Below, piece by piece: positions 1-10,800 of a DNA stretch of 64,000 nt (position 1 is the first letter of the stretch; the number at the start of each line of letters is the position of its first letter). This stretch comes from Hysterangium stoloniferum (taxonomy: Eukaryota > Basidiomycota > Agaricomycetes > Hysterangiales > Hysterangiaceae). The notes beneath the pieces were generated by a model. It was not told where the DNA came from and made no database searches. It worked only from the letters and a program-made list of their open reading frames with translations. The stretch is taken from assembly GCA_015178975.1 (NCBI GenBank), contig WHVD01000217.1:50679-114678 (forward strand). Direction: 5' to 3'. The position numbers and the translations under genes are program-made.

Positions 1-351
1 AAAGAGTCACAGCTTGCCAATGATGCCTTAGAGGGTATTAGGGAGGGAGGAGGATGGATGAAGACTAAATGGGGATAATCTAAGTCAATATTAGAACTGA
101 GGAGTAGTAGCATACATGGTAGGAACTTTATACAAAGGTGTAACAGATGAGCAGAGGTCTGATCAAGGAAGCATGACAGGTCAAAGTAAGCATGGGAAGG
201 GGTAGGGATCAGACTACAACTAAATACAATGTAGTAAAGGTATTCTAGAGGGTATGAGGTGGAAAACAACATTTACATGTAGAATAAGTGACAGAGAGTA
301 TTAGGAGAGTAAGATGAGGTTGGGGGAGGCTAAATGATTGGGACCCTAACA
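1..351 (+). mobile_element. LTR fragment, family A (Ty3/gypsy-like), 3' part
   Basis: The sequence matches, with many small differences, other copies at 14.8-16.3, 16.4-17.9, 19.3-20.1, 20.8-21.5 (reverse), 37.6-38.1, 44.2-44.5 and 51.3-51.5 kb. The 3' boundary is read from the shared ending GGA(T/C)CCTAACA, which stops at 351. The 5' part lies outside the window. Family A shares the core GCTTGGCTTCA and GTGCCCTC with the gypsy LTRs at 13.2, 15.2 and 60.6 kb, so I infer a related Ty3/gypsy family. No coding sequence. Confidence 0.7.
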
Positions 352-1094
352 GCCATCATGATCATGATGAACTTCGAAGTGACAAACTCAAATGGTCAAC
401 ATGAATGATGTCAGAAACATGGTTGTAGCCCTTCGCCAGTTTATGAAGTTGCCAAAGTTTGGTCCTGAACCTATGTTTGAATTGTGAGCCACAGAACCAA
501 ACCCCAGGTTCAGGTCCTGTTCAGTCACAGTCCAGCTCCTAGGCATTTGGTTCAGTTCAAAGTTCAGAGCAATTGATGATTTTGAGAACCAGGTTCAAGC
601 CATGAACCAGACTATAGATATAATCATATGCTTGTCAGATTATTGCTACTGGTTGATTATGGTTTATGTGGCAATACTGGACCACATGGCTTGGGACATC
701 ACAATGTAATCCTCCACCTAAAAATACCTCTCACCTAAATATTCTCCAGCAACATTCAAGGGGTATACATACATTAGATATACAGTAGTGGTGATAGCTA
801 CTCAGGAATAGTATGTACAATGTGTGTCTGGGGACCTCTATATTCCAGGCATCTCTTTCATGTGGAGGCAATGAATAGGAGTTCATTAAAGTTGTCTAAA
901 TTTAAATAAGGTTTCAGGTAGACCTTAAATAGAGATAGCATACCTGTGAGTCAAACCCACAACTCCAGAATGATCTTGATAAGGTTTCCCCCTTAAACCC
1001 TTGACTGGATTTACCAGATTTATTGGAAATCAATTTGATTTAATTGGCATTTCATTGAATTTACTGTCAAACAGTTACCAAAGGAATCATCATT
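352..1094. other. No recognised gene
   Basis: Noncoding stretch. Between about 470 and 600 it is enriched for short GGTTCAG/GTTCAA-type words in both orientations. I see no conserved protein frame and no splice structure. Confidence 0.5.
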
Positions 1095-1500
1095 ATGAAG
1101 AGAAAAGAAGCAATGCTCACAAAAGGAATGCAGGTCAGGGAAGGAGTGACAGTAGAGCAAGACAGTAAAACAGCATGGAATAGAATGGAACAATTGAATT
1201 TAAATTTACTGGAATTCATTGATAATTGATAGGCTTTTATATGGATGGTCTCAAATTCATGAATTGGTAATTTTCTCTGATTTTATTTGCATTTTTGAAT
1301 ATCCTGGAATGTTTGTAAGCTTATTTGATTTTCTAAATTTATTTATTTATTTTATGTATTTAATTTAAACTATTTACAGAGTCAGAGTTTATTGTTACCT
1401 TCCCAGAATTTTCTGTAGACTACTCCAGGGATTTTGTGAACCATATCTGGGAAAGGTGTTGTAATTTCCAGGAACTGGATGCCAAAATGCTCCCACACTT
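1095..1500 (+). repeat. AT-rich repeat family C, copy 1
   Basis: An AT-rich repeat that recurs at 20580-20815 plus 21549-21830 (interrupted by an LTR) and, diverged, at 45300-45698. Shared landmarks are a GGAATCA..GAGAAAAG..GGAATG stretch near 1085-1130, the GGATGGTCTC word near 1246 and the CCCAGAAT..TTTCCAGG block near 1403-1480. It codes for nothing recognisable and I cannot assign a class. At the GGATGGTCTC word this copy is uninterrupted, so it serves as a paralogous empty site for the LTR at 20816-21548. Confidence 0.6.
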
Positions 1501-2107
1501 GCAAAACTGCTTCTGTGGTAGTAACAAGCTTCTACACTGTCATAGACATCATAGTTGTGCTCCCAAGCTGTAAGTGTGCAAGCAAAAAATGTGGCCATGC
1601 TGTCAGAAATGCTTCCACACTTATATACACATTTCATAGTGCTAAGCTGAATCACAACCCCCCCCCCTTCCTCCCCCCATGGACCCACAATAATAATTTA
1701 CTATGGCATCTAAAAGCACACATGGAACCACCAAGCTCCTTTACTATAGAGGTGATGAGCCTTAGAATCCTTGTTACAGCAGTGTGGGGCAGTTGCTTCA
1801 TGATCTGCCCTGCTGCCAAACAACTTTCATCACATCAACAACTCCAAGTATTTGTGGGGCTTGTTGTTAAAAAATACCTTTACAACCAAACCCATTTATA
1901 GAGGGGATGATCATGTATCCCACCTGTGCACCTAAATTACATATACTATAACTCATCTACATGTGGGAATGTAGTCCATTTGAGACCATAACCAGCTGAT
2001 GTGGCCTGTCCATGCCTGGACAGGGTACATCGTGCTGATTGCCTGTGTGCATGAGCACATCATATTGATTGCTTGCACACAGACAATCAAGCATGAGTCA
2101 GAAATGT
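1501..2107. other. No recognised gene; repeat-like spacer
   Basis: No protein domain is seen in either strand. Around 2021-2085 there are two degenerate units of the GATCGCCTGTGTGCATGAGC-type repeat that forms the minisatellite at 22167-22374, so this stretch and 22.1 kb share ancestry. Confidence 0.45.
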
Positions 2108-2340
2108 ATTAAAAATAGTATGAGTTGACTCTATTGCAATACACAATATACAAGGTTTAATAAGCTTGTAATAAAAGTATTTGTTTCTCAATATCTTGTG
2201 TCAGTTAGTGTAGCACCTCCTGACAATATAGTTGGATGCTCTGGGAGTGTATAGTGGTTCTGACACACATTAACCTCCAAAAGCATGGTCCACAATTAGC
2301 ATCTTCATATGAAAAGTTGCAATAATTGGTGACTCCCTAT
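2108..2340 (+). repeat. Repeat R2, copy 1
   Basis: About 230 bp similar in the same orientation to 47688-47937 and in reverse to 45700-45960, which are the outer parts of the two arms of the large palindrome. Landmarks are AAAAATAGTATGAGTTG at the start, GTGTCAGTTAGTG in the middle and GGTCCACAATTAGCATC near the end. Here it occurs singly, so it existed as a repeat independently of the palindrome. Confidence 0.65.
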
Positions 2341-2959
2341 AAAAAGTGTGTTTCATCATCAAATTAACAAAATGTTAGATAATACCACAAAAACTCCATT
2401 ACTATATTTGGACAAACAAGGTTTGAAATAACAAAAGGGACCATGTGGCCATAACTCATTATTTCCTTTTGTTATATGCTCCCCTTATTTCATATTTCCT
2501 TTTTTTTGTACCACTCATTGTTATTTTTTAGTATATATATGGTAGATATACATAGTGCTCTTATCCCTCAGTCTGTTATACATACTACTATACGAGACTG
2601 AGGTGCGCCATTCGTTCCTGCTATTTTCTTTACGATATACTCATATGTACGTTATTATTAGGTACTTAAAATAGTCTGTTATCTATATGAGAATGAGTTA
2701 TTATTAGGTCTTACTTTCTAACAAGAAACCGGCTCCCTGGTCAGCGCCTGCTACCAAATCACCCCTGATCAGCCGTTCGGCCACCGTGAGCATCTGATAA
2801 CTCTGTTACGGTGAGTTGCTTTGTTCTTACTATCCCCTTTTATAGCATACTCTTGCACACTGTAGATTATTGTTAGGTACTTTATAAAATCCGTTATACA
2901 CATAGACGAGACTGAGATTGTTGAAGTGGACTCTTGAGTACTCACGAGTCGTATAGCGG
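2341..2959. other. No recognised gene
   Basis: Noncoding, AT-rich, with a short direct similarity between about 2567-2600 and 2885-2905 (TTATACA..CGAGACTGAG). Nothing else can be named. Confidence 0.4.
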
Positions 2960-3358
2960 CTTACTCAGACCGACTGAAAGGTTGTTTAATCAACCTCACT
3001 CGGTGGTAGCAGACAGGATAAGGTTATCTTGTTTTAAAATGGTAGAATGTAAGATATACAGGATAGGGTAGATGTTCGGCGTGAGTGGGAATAACTACAT
3101 ACTACTCTTATGACGCTTGATACCTAAATATATATATACCTCTGGTAGACGCAAGGGAAACGGTCGGATAATGGATAAGGAACAAGGGGATTATGACTTC
3201 TGATCAGGGCAGTGAAACAAAGGGAATAGATCTCGATTGGGGGTATCGAGGGAAGATGGATTGATGGTACCCAAGGAGAGGTCATAGTAAGATCTCGATT
3301 GGGGGTATCTAGGGGATATGGACAAGGAGAAAGTTGTAGTAAGAGAGCCAGGATTACA
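2960..3358 (-). mobile_element. Gypsy LTR fragment (same family as 35758-36260)
   Basis: Blocks such as GAAAGGTTGTT..ATCAACCTCAC, GCAGACAGGA and AGATCTCGAT, and the terminal CCAGGATTACA at 3358, match the 3' LTR at 35758-36260. In that copy the LTR is followed by a polypurine tract on the minus strand; here it is not, so this is a solo or truncated LTR. The left boundary is uncertain. Confidence 0.6.
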
Positions 3359-3676
3359 CCGACGGTCTCACCACAAACACAAATGAATCAACCATCTCCA
3401 GTTCACATGTCAATACTATGTCTCACACTTATTACTTCGTTCACTTATATTTATGATCAGTACTCCCCATACGTCAGTCGTTTCACCTATCTATACCGAC
3501 TGAGTTACTTTACACGTTAACATACTACTAGTTAGCTTATCATATTGTAGTTTTTTACAGGTATTAATAGTCGCTTCACCTCTCTGTTTCGACTGAGCTT
3601 ATACAGAGATCATTGTCAGTGCCTTGATTTCTAACATGTAGATAAACAAATATTTGTGAATATGTGCACTATGTTT
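3359..3676. other. Spacer with small hairpins
   Basis: No gene seen. Two short imperfect hairpins built on CAGTCG..CGACTGA occur near 3473-3505 and 3560-3595; the same motif forms a perfect hairpin at 48114-48149. Confidence 0.4.
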
Positions 3677-4929
3677 TCTGGTTTCCCGTTACACTGCATA
3701 TGACTGTGATAACAAGTAAAATAGGGGGCAGAGGGCTTATGACATAATTGATGTTTTCCTGACACCTTTATTTATAACGTGAATGGTCACGGGCTTCTGG
3801 AATGACTTGAAAAGTATGGAAACGACTTATCATTCGCATAAATTGGGTCCTTTGATCAGAGCTACTCCACAGGAAACGGTTAAGTAGGCCCAGACTGTGG
3901 GTAGACCCTGTTGTTAGGCAGGTAATATGGGGGGCCCACTTCGTGGTAGCGTCGACCACCAGTGACATGCTGATGCCTGAAACTATGCCTAACAGCGTGC
4001 GTCAGAAGTCAGATAAGGAGAACGGTCCATCTGTTGCTTATCACTCCAGCCGCTCTGAATTTACCGGTTTTTCAGCGTTCACGATGCCCCTCCGCGTGGT
4101 CACAAACTCACAGAGAACTTGTTCCTTCCATTCAACACGTGGTTTAGCGGAAGTTGAATTTTGAAGTAACAAATAACTCGTCAGCACAGGATAAAAACTC
4201 ACTTGAAATATACTTTCGCTTACTTCTCTGAAAGGAGATGAATGACATGCCCAAATGGCCTGAATACTTTACTGTCTGTGTTTAGCTTGTGGTCGGGCGA
4301 AGCCATTCTGATGACAATTGTAAAAACTAATTTTCCAAAAACATTGGTGAAAGGAATTTGTTTTAGACTAAATGGGCAGCAGAGAAGCAAAGCAACTCAT
4401 GTGAGACTCGAAGAAGACACTCTGTCAACAAAGTGATGCATCCAGTCATGTAACAGCCTTCAAAATGTTCACAAATTAATTGCGAATTTCTCATGCGTGA
4501 AAAAGTTTGCATAATAGGTGCACATTTGGAAGGAGCGCACGATGCGCCGCGGCCATGAAGTTCACCCAACTACATGGGAATTTCTAAGAAGAGTCGAGGT
4601 GGTCAGTTAAGGACTCGAGACACCCCACATTACGGTATTTATACTATGGGCGACAAACCACTTTGCTTTAAAAAGACTCGGACGACACTAAGGATATATA
4701 AAAGATTCATTGGAAATATACCTCAATTACGCATATATATCTCGTCGATATTACAAGGCAATAAAATTGTGTTATTGACAAATTTGTAGATACATACCAC
4801 AACCCATCTTTTACTGAATATAGCTTTGCAAATCCAATGAACAATTTTTCAACCGAGAAAATGTCCTTGAAAACGAATCAACACTCAGTGCGAACCGATG
4901 AACGACAACATACATTTAAGAATTCCGAG

Positions 4930-5022
4930 GCGATATAATCCCCGAGGACTTAAGGGTTAAACGTTATCCAGGTCGTTCGATAGCTCGACTCGCGGGTACA
5001 TTATTTCCTTTTTCTCTTTGAG
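4930..5022 (+). repeat. SINE-like sequence with tRNA-type promoter boxes
   Basis: The order GACTTAAGGGTTAA (A-box-like), AGCTCGACTC (B-box-like) and then a T-rich tail resembles a degenerate tRNA-derived SINE. Related sequences lie at 23740-23825 (the duplicate copy) and 25846-25935 (an independent site). The cloverleaf is not intact. Classification is an inference. Confidence 0.35.
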
Positions 5023-5335
5023 GTCTACCTAAAACCTCATTCAGGTTAAATTCGGACACTTTAATGAGGTCTCCTTTGTTGCCTCCGCGTGTGAAAGAGT
5101 TGCGTGGAATATAGAGGTCCCCGGACGAATGTTGCCCCGGACAAATGTTGCCCCGGATAAATGTTGCCCCGGAGAAAGCGGAGTGCCTGTAGTGGTGCCT
5201 GAGGACCCTCAAAGAAGCTGGAGGTAGACTCCCAGCTGCTCAGCGCCAACACCCCTGTAACGATGTTGCTGCAGGTAAAAGAGTATCCCATGGATAATCT
5301 TTATCAGCAAAACACAATTTTCAGTTCCATTCAGA

Positions 5336-5343
5336 GTATATAA
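5336..5343 (+). promoter_or_regulatory. TATA-like box of the terpene synthase
   Basis: TATATAAA lies about 75-80 nt upstream of the proposed ATG at 5418. It is the only TATA-like element close to this gene on the right strand; position and sequence fit a fungal core promoter. Function is inferred. Confidence 0.5.
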
Positions 5344-5417
5344 AGACCAATGGATGTATTCGCTTCTTCTCCCCAATATCAGCATTAACCTTGCTCCCTT
5401 CTCTTTCGATCCATAAG

Positions 5418-6648
5418 ATGACTACCTCTACCACCAATTCCATTTCGATGGTCCCGTCCAAACCAAAAAGTAAGCACCTTCATCGTTTCCAATTTAATTC
5501 AAATTAATTTTTATAATTTATATTTAATAGTGGAAGAAGTGATCTCAATGATCCAACGTTATCTCTCAGACTATCAGTTTACGCACTCAGGCCGTGACTA
5601 CACGAATATCGAATTGGAGGCGTCGATGAGATCTGAAATGGAATCCCATAACATTCAATGCATCGAGCTTGAAAAATCGCTCCACTACTGTGCCACGTTC
5701 ACCGAGGTAAGAACATATACTCACCTTATATATACGTTTTAATACCTACCGTATAACATACACAGGGAAACTTTCGTGATTGCACCTTGGCAGAGAAGAA
5801 AAACTTCGCTCTGTATAGCTGGTAGTTCCATATTCCTTAAACCTTGAGAGATTTCTGACATATCTCTAATTAGGTATTTGATTTATATTGATGATATAGC
5901 ACCTACTTTCACGGTCGCCATCCAGGAATTCCAGAAACGCTTTTTCCGTGGCCAACCCCAACTACACCCCGTCCTTACCGCACTCGTTCAGGTCTTTAAT
6001 AATATATGGGAGTTGTACGATCCAGTCGTTGCCAACTATATTATGGCGTCGAGTTTCGACTTTATATCGTGGTGCTGCATTGAACACAAGATGCGAACCA
6101 TGCCGCTTATAAAGGGCATCGAGCGATTGCCCTGGTTTATACGGGAGAAGTCCGGCGTCGCAGCAGGCTGGATACTTCACGCGTTTCCCAAGTCCAGAAA
6201 TTTCACGATGACGGATGTTTTGCAGGCTCTTCCAGACATGTGTTACTGGGTCAATTTATCCAACGACCTTCTATCGTGAGTATTTCCCACCGTGCTGTTC
6301 ATACCGTGTTATACTCGAATTAATCACTCTTGCATAGATTTTACAAGGAGGAATTAGCAGGGGAAAAGGACAATTACGTTCACCTCCGCGCAGACGCAGA
6401 GAATTTATCTCCCCTAGAAGTGTTGGCAACTATTGTCGAAGAAATGCGGATCGCGCGTAATACTATCCATGCAACATTGATGGTCTGTCCGCCTGCTCTT
6501 GACGCCTGGAAAGTTTATGAGCAAGGATATCTGTTAGTGGATGTCATGGTGTTACAATGAGACAATGTCACTCACGCTGTTTTTCTTTTTCTCTAGCGAA
6601 TGGCATCTAACGTCCGCCCGATACAGACTTACTGAATTAGTCTTGTGA
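5418..6648 (+). CDS. Sesquiterpene synthase, TRI5 (trichodiene synthase-like) family
   Basis: Class I terpene cyclase expected to cyclise farnesyl diphosphate in the cytosol; the product cannot be predicted. Six exons: 5418-5469, 5531-5706, 5766-5821, 5874-6275, 6338-6532, 6597-6648. All introns are GT..AG and 45-62 nt; the joined frame is 310 residues without a stop. Metal-binding motifs are visible: Asp-rich DD at residues 101-102 (YIDDIAP), the NSE triad in NDLLSFYKE (N225, S229, E233) and the C-terminal RY pair (R302-Y303 in SARYRL) before the stop. This architecture fits the trichodiene synthase family (about 370 residues in Fusarium); this protein is shorter. The last intron uses GTTAGT at 6533, which restores the family's GY..WHL sequence. 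The gene sits in a block missing from the other copy of a segmental duplication (22.4-24.9 kb). It appears intact. The family call is strong; substrate and product are inference. Confidence 0.88.
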
Positions 6649-7169
6649 AGCGTACCTATTCAAATATGTTGACTTATTAGTAACCTCTGTCACAGAGTAC
6701 ACGAATATGATTATGTCAGCTAGTAGAGGCAGTCTATAGCGGCAGTAAAGACATGTAAACTCCTTGCACAGTCAAATTTCAGTGTTAGGTAAAGAGCCTA
6801 TATCTCAACCCCGGGGGTCCGGTAAAGATCAACTAGGCTACTGTACTTGTGGTATTACTGTTACATCTTCGGCCGGTTTTTGGCGTGATAGGCCCAGGCC
6901 TGGGTGTACAGGAAAAACTCACCGAATCTGGTGTTCCTCTCAACTATATTTTAACCTGTCGTTCCTTCAAAAAGAACTCTCTCATCACTGTGCGGTTGTT
7001 TGTGGCATTGTCAGATGTGATCCAACCAGTCCGTTAAATCAAATTAAATAATTGTTTCTTGTGACGTTGTAATTGTGGTGGTTTGACACGAAAGGGCAGC
7101 GCGATGGCGCGTAGGGAGCGTGACCGTAATAGATGTAGTTAACGTGATGTCCAATGGTTGTTTAGCTCA

Positions 7170-7470
7170 TTAACAGACATTTTTGACCATTAAGAAGTCT
7201 CTCACATCCCGACGTCCGATCCATCGAATTTGAGTGTCACGTCCATTATCCCCTTTAAATACCGCAACGCACGCTTCGCAGCCTCCCAATGGAATTTTTT
7301 GGGTTTACGCATAGCGTCCGAGTGGCTGGATTATATGAGATTCCCACACCCCCTACTCAACGTGCGACGTGGAAACTTTGCCTGGGTAGGCGCTGCGTGC
7401 GCATCTTACGATTTGGTATATACTCAATATTTCTCAGTACCGCGTGTTGCCAAGATATAGATTCCCAAAA
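7170..7470 (-). pseudogene. Ty1/copia RT-RNase H C-terminal fragment, copy in duplication 1
   Basis: Diverged duplicate of 24212-24530, where the frame is clearer (WEAAQRALRYLKAT, typical of the copia RNase H junction). Here the reverse frame is broken by stops and small indels. It is part of the segmental duplication, so the insertion predates the duplication. The fragment belongs to a different copia family from the neighbouring element at 7960-10800. Confidence 0.6.
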
Positions 7471-9867
7471 ATAAATATGCAGGACCCGCAATCTGATCTC
7501 GGTAAGGGTCAAGCGCCATCAGCTTGATGTGCCTCGGCCGAACATATATTAGTCTGTTGGAGACTACTGCAAAAAACAACGCATGGGAAGGTTACATAGT
7601 GCCGTGTGGCTGTCGAGATAATTGTGATCCACTCAGTCGTGGCGTCTTACCGAGATCGTATCGCGTATCTAGGGATTTAAGACTACTCTTGGTGGCGCGA
7701 TGAGACGCATGCTAGGTTGTCTATATTGATCCAAATGGAACTGTGTATAGACGTAATAATTTATGTTTCTAGAGCCCTTCCACGTGCTTGGTGACAAAAG
7801 TTACGGTGGGGCTATGAAAAGCGACTCAAGCAACTACTGAAAAATTTCGGCGTTTATATACATATATGGGTGAAAGCTATACTCGCAACATGAGGCGACG
7901 CGTAATTCCCCAAGCTCCCAATACTCCGACGCAAGCTTGAAAACTCCAGCATCAAGGCCTCATCTTTTAGCATCGTTGATTTCCATCACTCCAACTCGAG
8001 TGAACTCCAGTTCTGTCGTGGCTTGTAGGTAGCAAAGTACTCGCTTTGCTGCCTCTCAATGACATCTCTTCCGTGCTGCACTGGCATGGCTTAAAAGCGC
8101 AACTGAGTAAGCCAGGTCAGGTCGGGTTCCGAGCATCGCATACATGAGGGATCCAACTACTGTCAGGTAAGAAACTTGCTTTCCATCAATTTTCATTTCT
8201 CGTATGATGGGATCATTGCCTTCAGAATCAGGAATTTCGGAGGTGAGTGTTAGATTGTGTGCTAGTGGATTCCAGACAGGCTTGCAATCCTTCATCCCGG
8301 TGCAGTCAAGAATTGTGCAGACATACTGGGTCTCGGATAGAGATATCATCCGCATTTTTCTATCTCACCAAAGTTCTACCCCGAGGATGAATCTTGCTTC
8401 GCTGAGATATTTCATATTGAAAGTTGATGAAATAGTTTCCTTGACTGAATTCATGAAGGTCCGAGAGCCCGCAGCTAGGAGTAAATCATCAATGTACACC
8501 ACTAAAAAACACACCTGGTTTTCTGTTGGGTAAATGTAGAGGCACATCTCGGCTTCTAGTCTGGTGAAACCAAGTTCTCCGAGCTTTTGGTCTAACGTCT
8601 TGTTCCAGGTTTGACCAGCTTGTTTTAGTCCATACAGTGAATGCTTTAACCACCAAACAGCCCCTGGGTTGGATCAGGACTCGTTCTGGTGGTAGCATGT
8701 ATAATTCCTCTTCTAGTTCCCCATTTAGGTAAGCATTATTATGTCCATTCTCCATTTGGTCCAACTCCAAGTTATACTTTGCCACTAATGCTATACTTAT
8801 CCTGATAGATTCCAAGTTTTCCACAGGAGCAAAAACCTCTCGGTAGTCTACTCCTTCTCATTGTGTAAAACCTTGAGCTACGATACAGACCTTGTATCAT
8901 TCAACTTTCCCATTTCTGTTGAATTTAAGTCAAAACACGAGTTTTAATGTGATCGGGGTTACTCCTTCTGGAATTGGTATGGTTTCACACACATTATTTG
9001 AGTTTAGAGACAAGAGTTCTTCTTCTAAAGCAGATTTCCAGCAATCAGCATCTGGGCATGCCACCTTTAATGTGCTTGGTAGGCCATCATTTGATAAGTT
9101 GGAATTTGGAATTCCTGCGAAAAAAAATTCATTGTCCAGCACTTCTCCTCTGAGGAAATCTGCATTTGGAGGGATGTGATTATCCTGGTTTCCAGGTGCC
9201 TGAGCTTTTTGTGTGGCTTCTTCATCAAGTGTACATCGATACTCTCGATTTATATCCGCTGGTTTTCTTTGTCGCCCACTCCATTGAACTTCTTGTATGA
9301 AGGGTACTGGTTGAAGAGGTGGTGAGGCAGTCTGTTGTCTAAGAGCTTCTTCCAGGGCTGGAGGTTCCTGAATGGGGAGTGGCAGGTCTGATGTTTCAGA
9401 ATGCTGCAGTTCTGGTGCTTGTTCTCCCACTGGTTCTGGAATGGGTTTCACCACCTGTTCAGCCTCATCCTCTTCACTTTCAGGGGTGTTTCTTGGCTGC
9501 ATAACAGCCTCCCTAGTGAAGCCCTCCCACTGAGCCCTGACTGTGTTGGAACCCCAAGGTATGACATCAGATTCTGAGAAGGTCCCATTTTCATCAAATC
9601 TGACATGTCTGCTAGAGAATATTTTCATTGTTTACCAAGCATAATACATTTTCTTGTATGTGATTGGAATTTCCCTCCATGTTGATCCTTCAGGATATAA
9701 GCAGATGCTGGACATCTGAATGGTTGAAAAAATGCAGCATCCACTCTTCGATTAAAGCATGTTTCATATGGAGTGTAATCTCCAAGTGCAGACACTGGAC
9801 TCTGACCCATGACATAGGCTGCAGTGATCATGGAATCAGCCCAGAAGTATTTGGAAAGTTTTGACTC

Positions 9868-10119
9868 TGTTAAAGGTATAGAAAAAAATTGACCCAGCCT
9901 GGGATTGAACCAAGGGCCTTTAGCAATATATAAACAGTGCTCTAACCACTGAGCTACTGGACCTATTGGTCTAGTGTGATATAATGGATTATATATACAT
10001 ATTCTATAGGTCCTTCTGATGCCACACTGGGACTCATACAGTCACATCTGGACTGATGCCTACTTGGGACTTATAACAGCTTGAACATTCTAATAGATAT
10101 TGTATTTCCAAATCTAACA
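9868..10119 (-). mobile_element. 252-bp solo LTR with 5-bp target duplication, carrying a tRNA-like sequence
   Basis: The insert interrupts the copia integrase and is bounded by GACTC at 9863-9867 and again at 10120-10124. Its ends are TGTTA and TAACA, as in an LTR. On the minus strand it starts TGTTAGATTTGG and ends CTTTAACA. Inside, at 9963-9891, it holds a 73-nt tRNA-like sequence in the LTR sense orientation, followed at once by a run of seven T. A TATA-like stretch (TATATAATCC) lies upstream. The LTR call rests on the perfect duplication and the TG..CA ends; the family is unknown. Confidence 0.8.
9891..9963 (-). tRNA. tRNA-like sequence inside the solo LTR (probable pseudo-tRNA)
   Basis: Read on the minus strand, a 7-bp acceptor stem forms (GGTCCAG with CTGGGTC, two G-T pairs). 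The D arm is perfect (GCTC/GAGC with A-box TAGCTCAGTGG), and the T arm is good (CTTGG/CCAGG, with B-box GTTCAATCC). The next seven T residues would terminate Pol III. The anticodon stem does not pair properly: in the canonical frame only two of five positions pair, with loop TATATAT. I read this as a tRNA-derived Pol III unit or pseudogene, not a working tRNA. Confidence 0.6.
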
Positions 10120-10800
10120 GACTCCTCCACCGATGGTGTTCACAAGTGTTGATAAGGTTTGGTTCATTCTTTCTCCAAGTCCATTTTGTTCCGGGGTGTC
10201 AGGGCTAGACTTTTCATGAAAAATGCCATCCACTCAAAGTTTATCTTCAAATGCTTTGCTTGTATACTCACCTCCATTGTCACTTCTAAAATCACTGGTA
10301 CAAAGTGGTGTGAAGATTTCACTTTCAATTTCCATCCAAAGGAAGGTCTGAATGTCTGTTTTCCACTGATGGTAGACTTGGAGGCTGTCACTTTTCTGCT
10401 TCATAAAATATATCCATGGAAAATGGGTGAAATCATCCACTATTAACACCCAGTATTTGAAACCTTCATGGGAGGATGGTGTAATTGGACCTCCAACATC
10501 AGAATGGACAATCTGCAGTGGTTTTGGTGAGAGCATCAATACCCTGGAGCTGACCTTGATTACCATATGTCTTAAGTGATTGGTTGGGATGTGATGTTTA
10601 CAGCATTTGTCATCATCTGACTTCATGGTCCTGGCTTTCAAAGCAGTTTCAGAACAGCCTGTGGAGCAGAGCTGTGAATACTCTGACATGACTCAGAGCT
10701 TCACAGCATCAAATGTAAGCTTGTTTTGTTCAACAGTATTGAAGAAGTACATAAATGTGGTCCACTCTGGAGTGTGAGGGGTACCTCTCTCTGGAAAATA

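Larger units (their letters stand above)
3677..7790 (+). repeat. Segmental duplication, copy 1
   Basis: Collinear blocks match 22382-24853 in the same orientation: 3677-3810, 4208-4565, 4755-5030, 5175-5260, 6785-7130, 7170-7470 and 7500-7790. Small gaps and many substitutions point to an old duplication. Copy 1 has about 400 bp (3811-4207) and 1.5 kb (5260-6785) that copy 2 lacks; the second gap holds the whole terpene synthase. Copy 2 has extra sequence at about 22916-23610. The match ends at 7790/24853, where the flanks diverge. Confidence 0.75.
7960..10800 (-). mobile_element. Decayed Ty1/copia element: integrase to RNase H
   Basis: Read on the minus strand the order is copia-like: pre-integrase region near 10700, integrase core (HSDVGGP, then RSDNGGEY, then TPEQNG) at 10690-10150, integrase C-terminus at 9831-9625, a P/E-rich linker at 9628-9150, RVT_2 reverse transcriptase at 9150-8370 with the catalytic YIDD at about 8490, and the RT end GSLMYAMLGTRPDLAYS followed by an EAAKRVL RNase H start at 8160-7990. 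Several frameshifts and stops separate the blocks, so it is dead. No LTR of its own is recognisable. The integrase is split at 9868-10119 by a solo LTR with a GACTC target duplication. Confidence 0.9.

Noticed and set aside
1395..1901. Overlapping frames of 97 (-) and 140 (+) residues as host genes
   Set aside because: They lie inside repeat family C, have no start context or domain, and related sequence at 21.9 kb is in another orientation.
8930..9628. 232-residue minus frame as a host protein
   Set aside because: It is the P/E-rich linker and RT start of the copia element, continuous with integrase and RT motifs on both sides.
9891..9963. A functional host tRNA gene
   Set aside because: The anticodon stem has only two pairs and the sequence sits entirely within a solo LTR.
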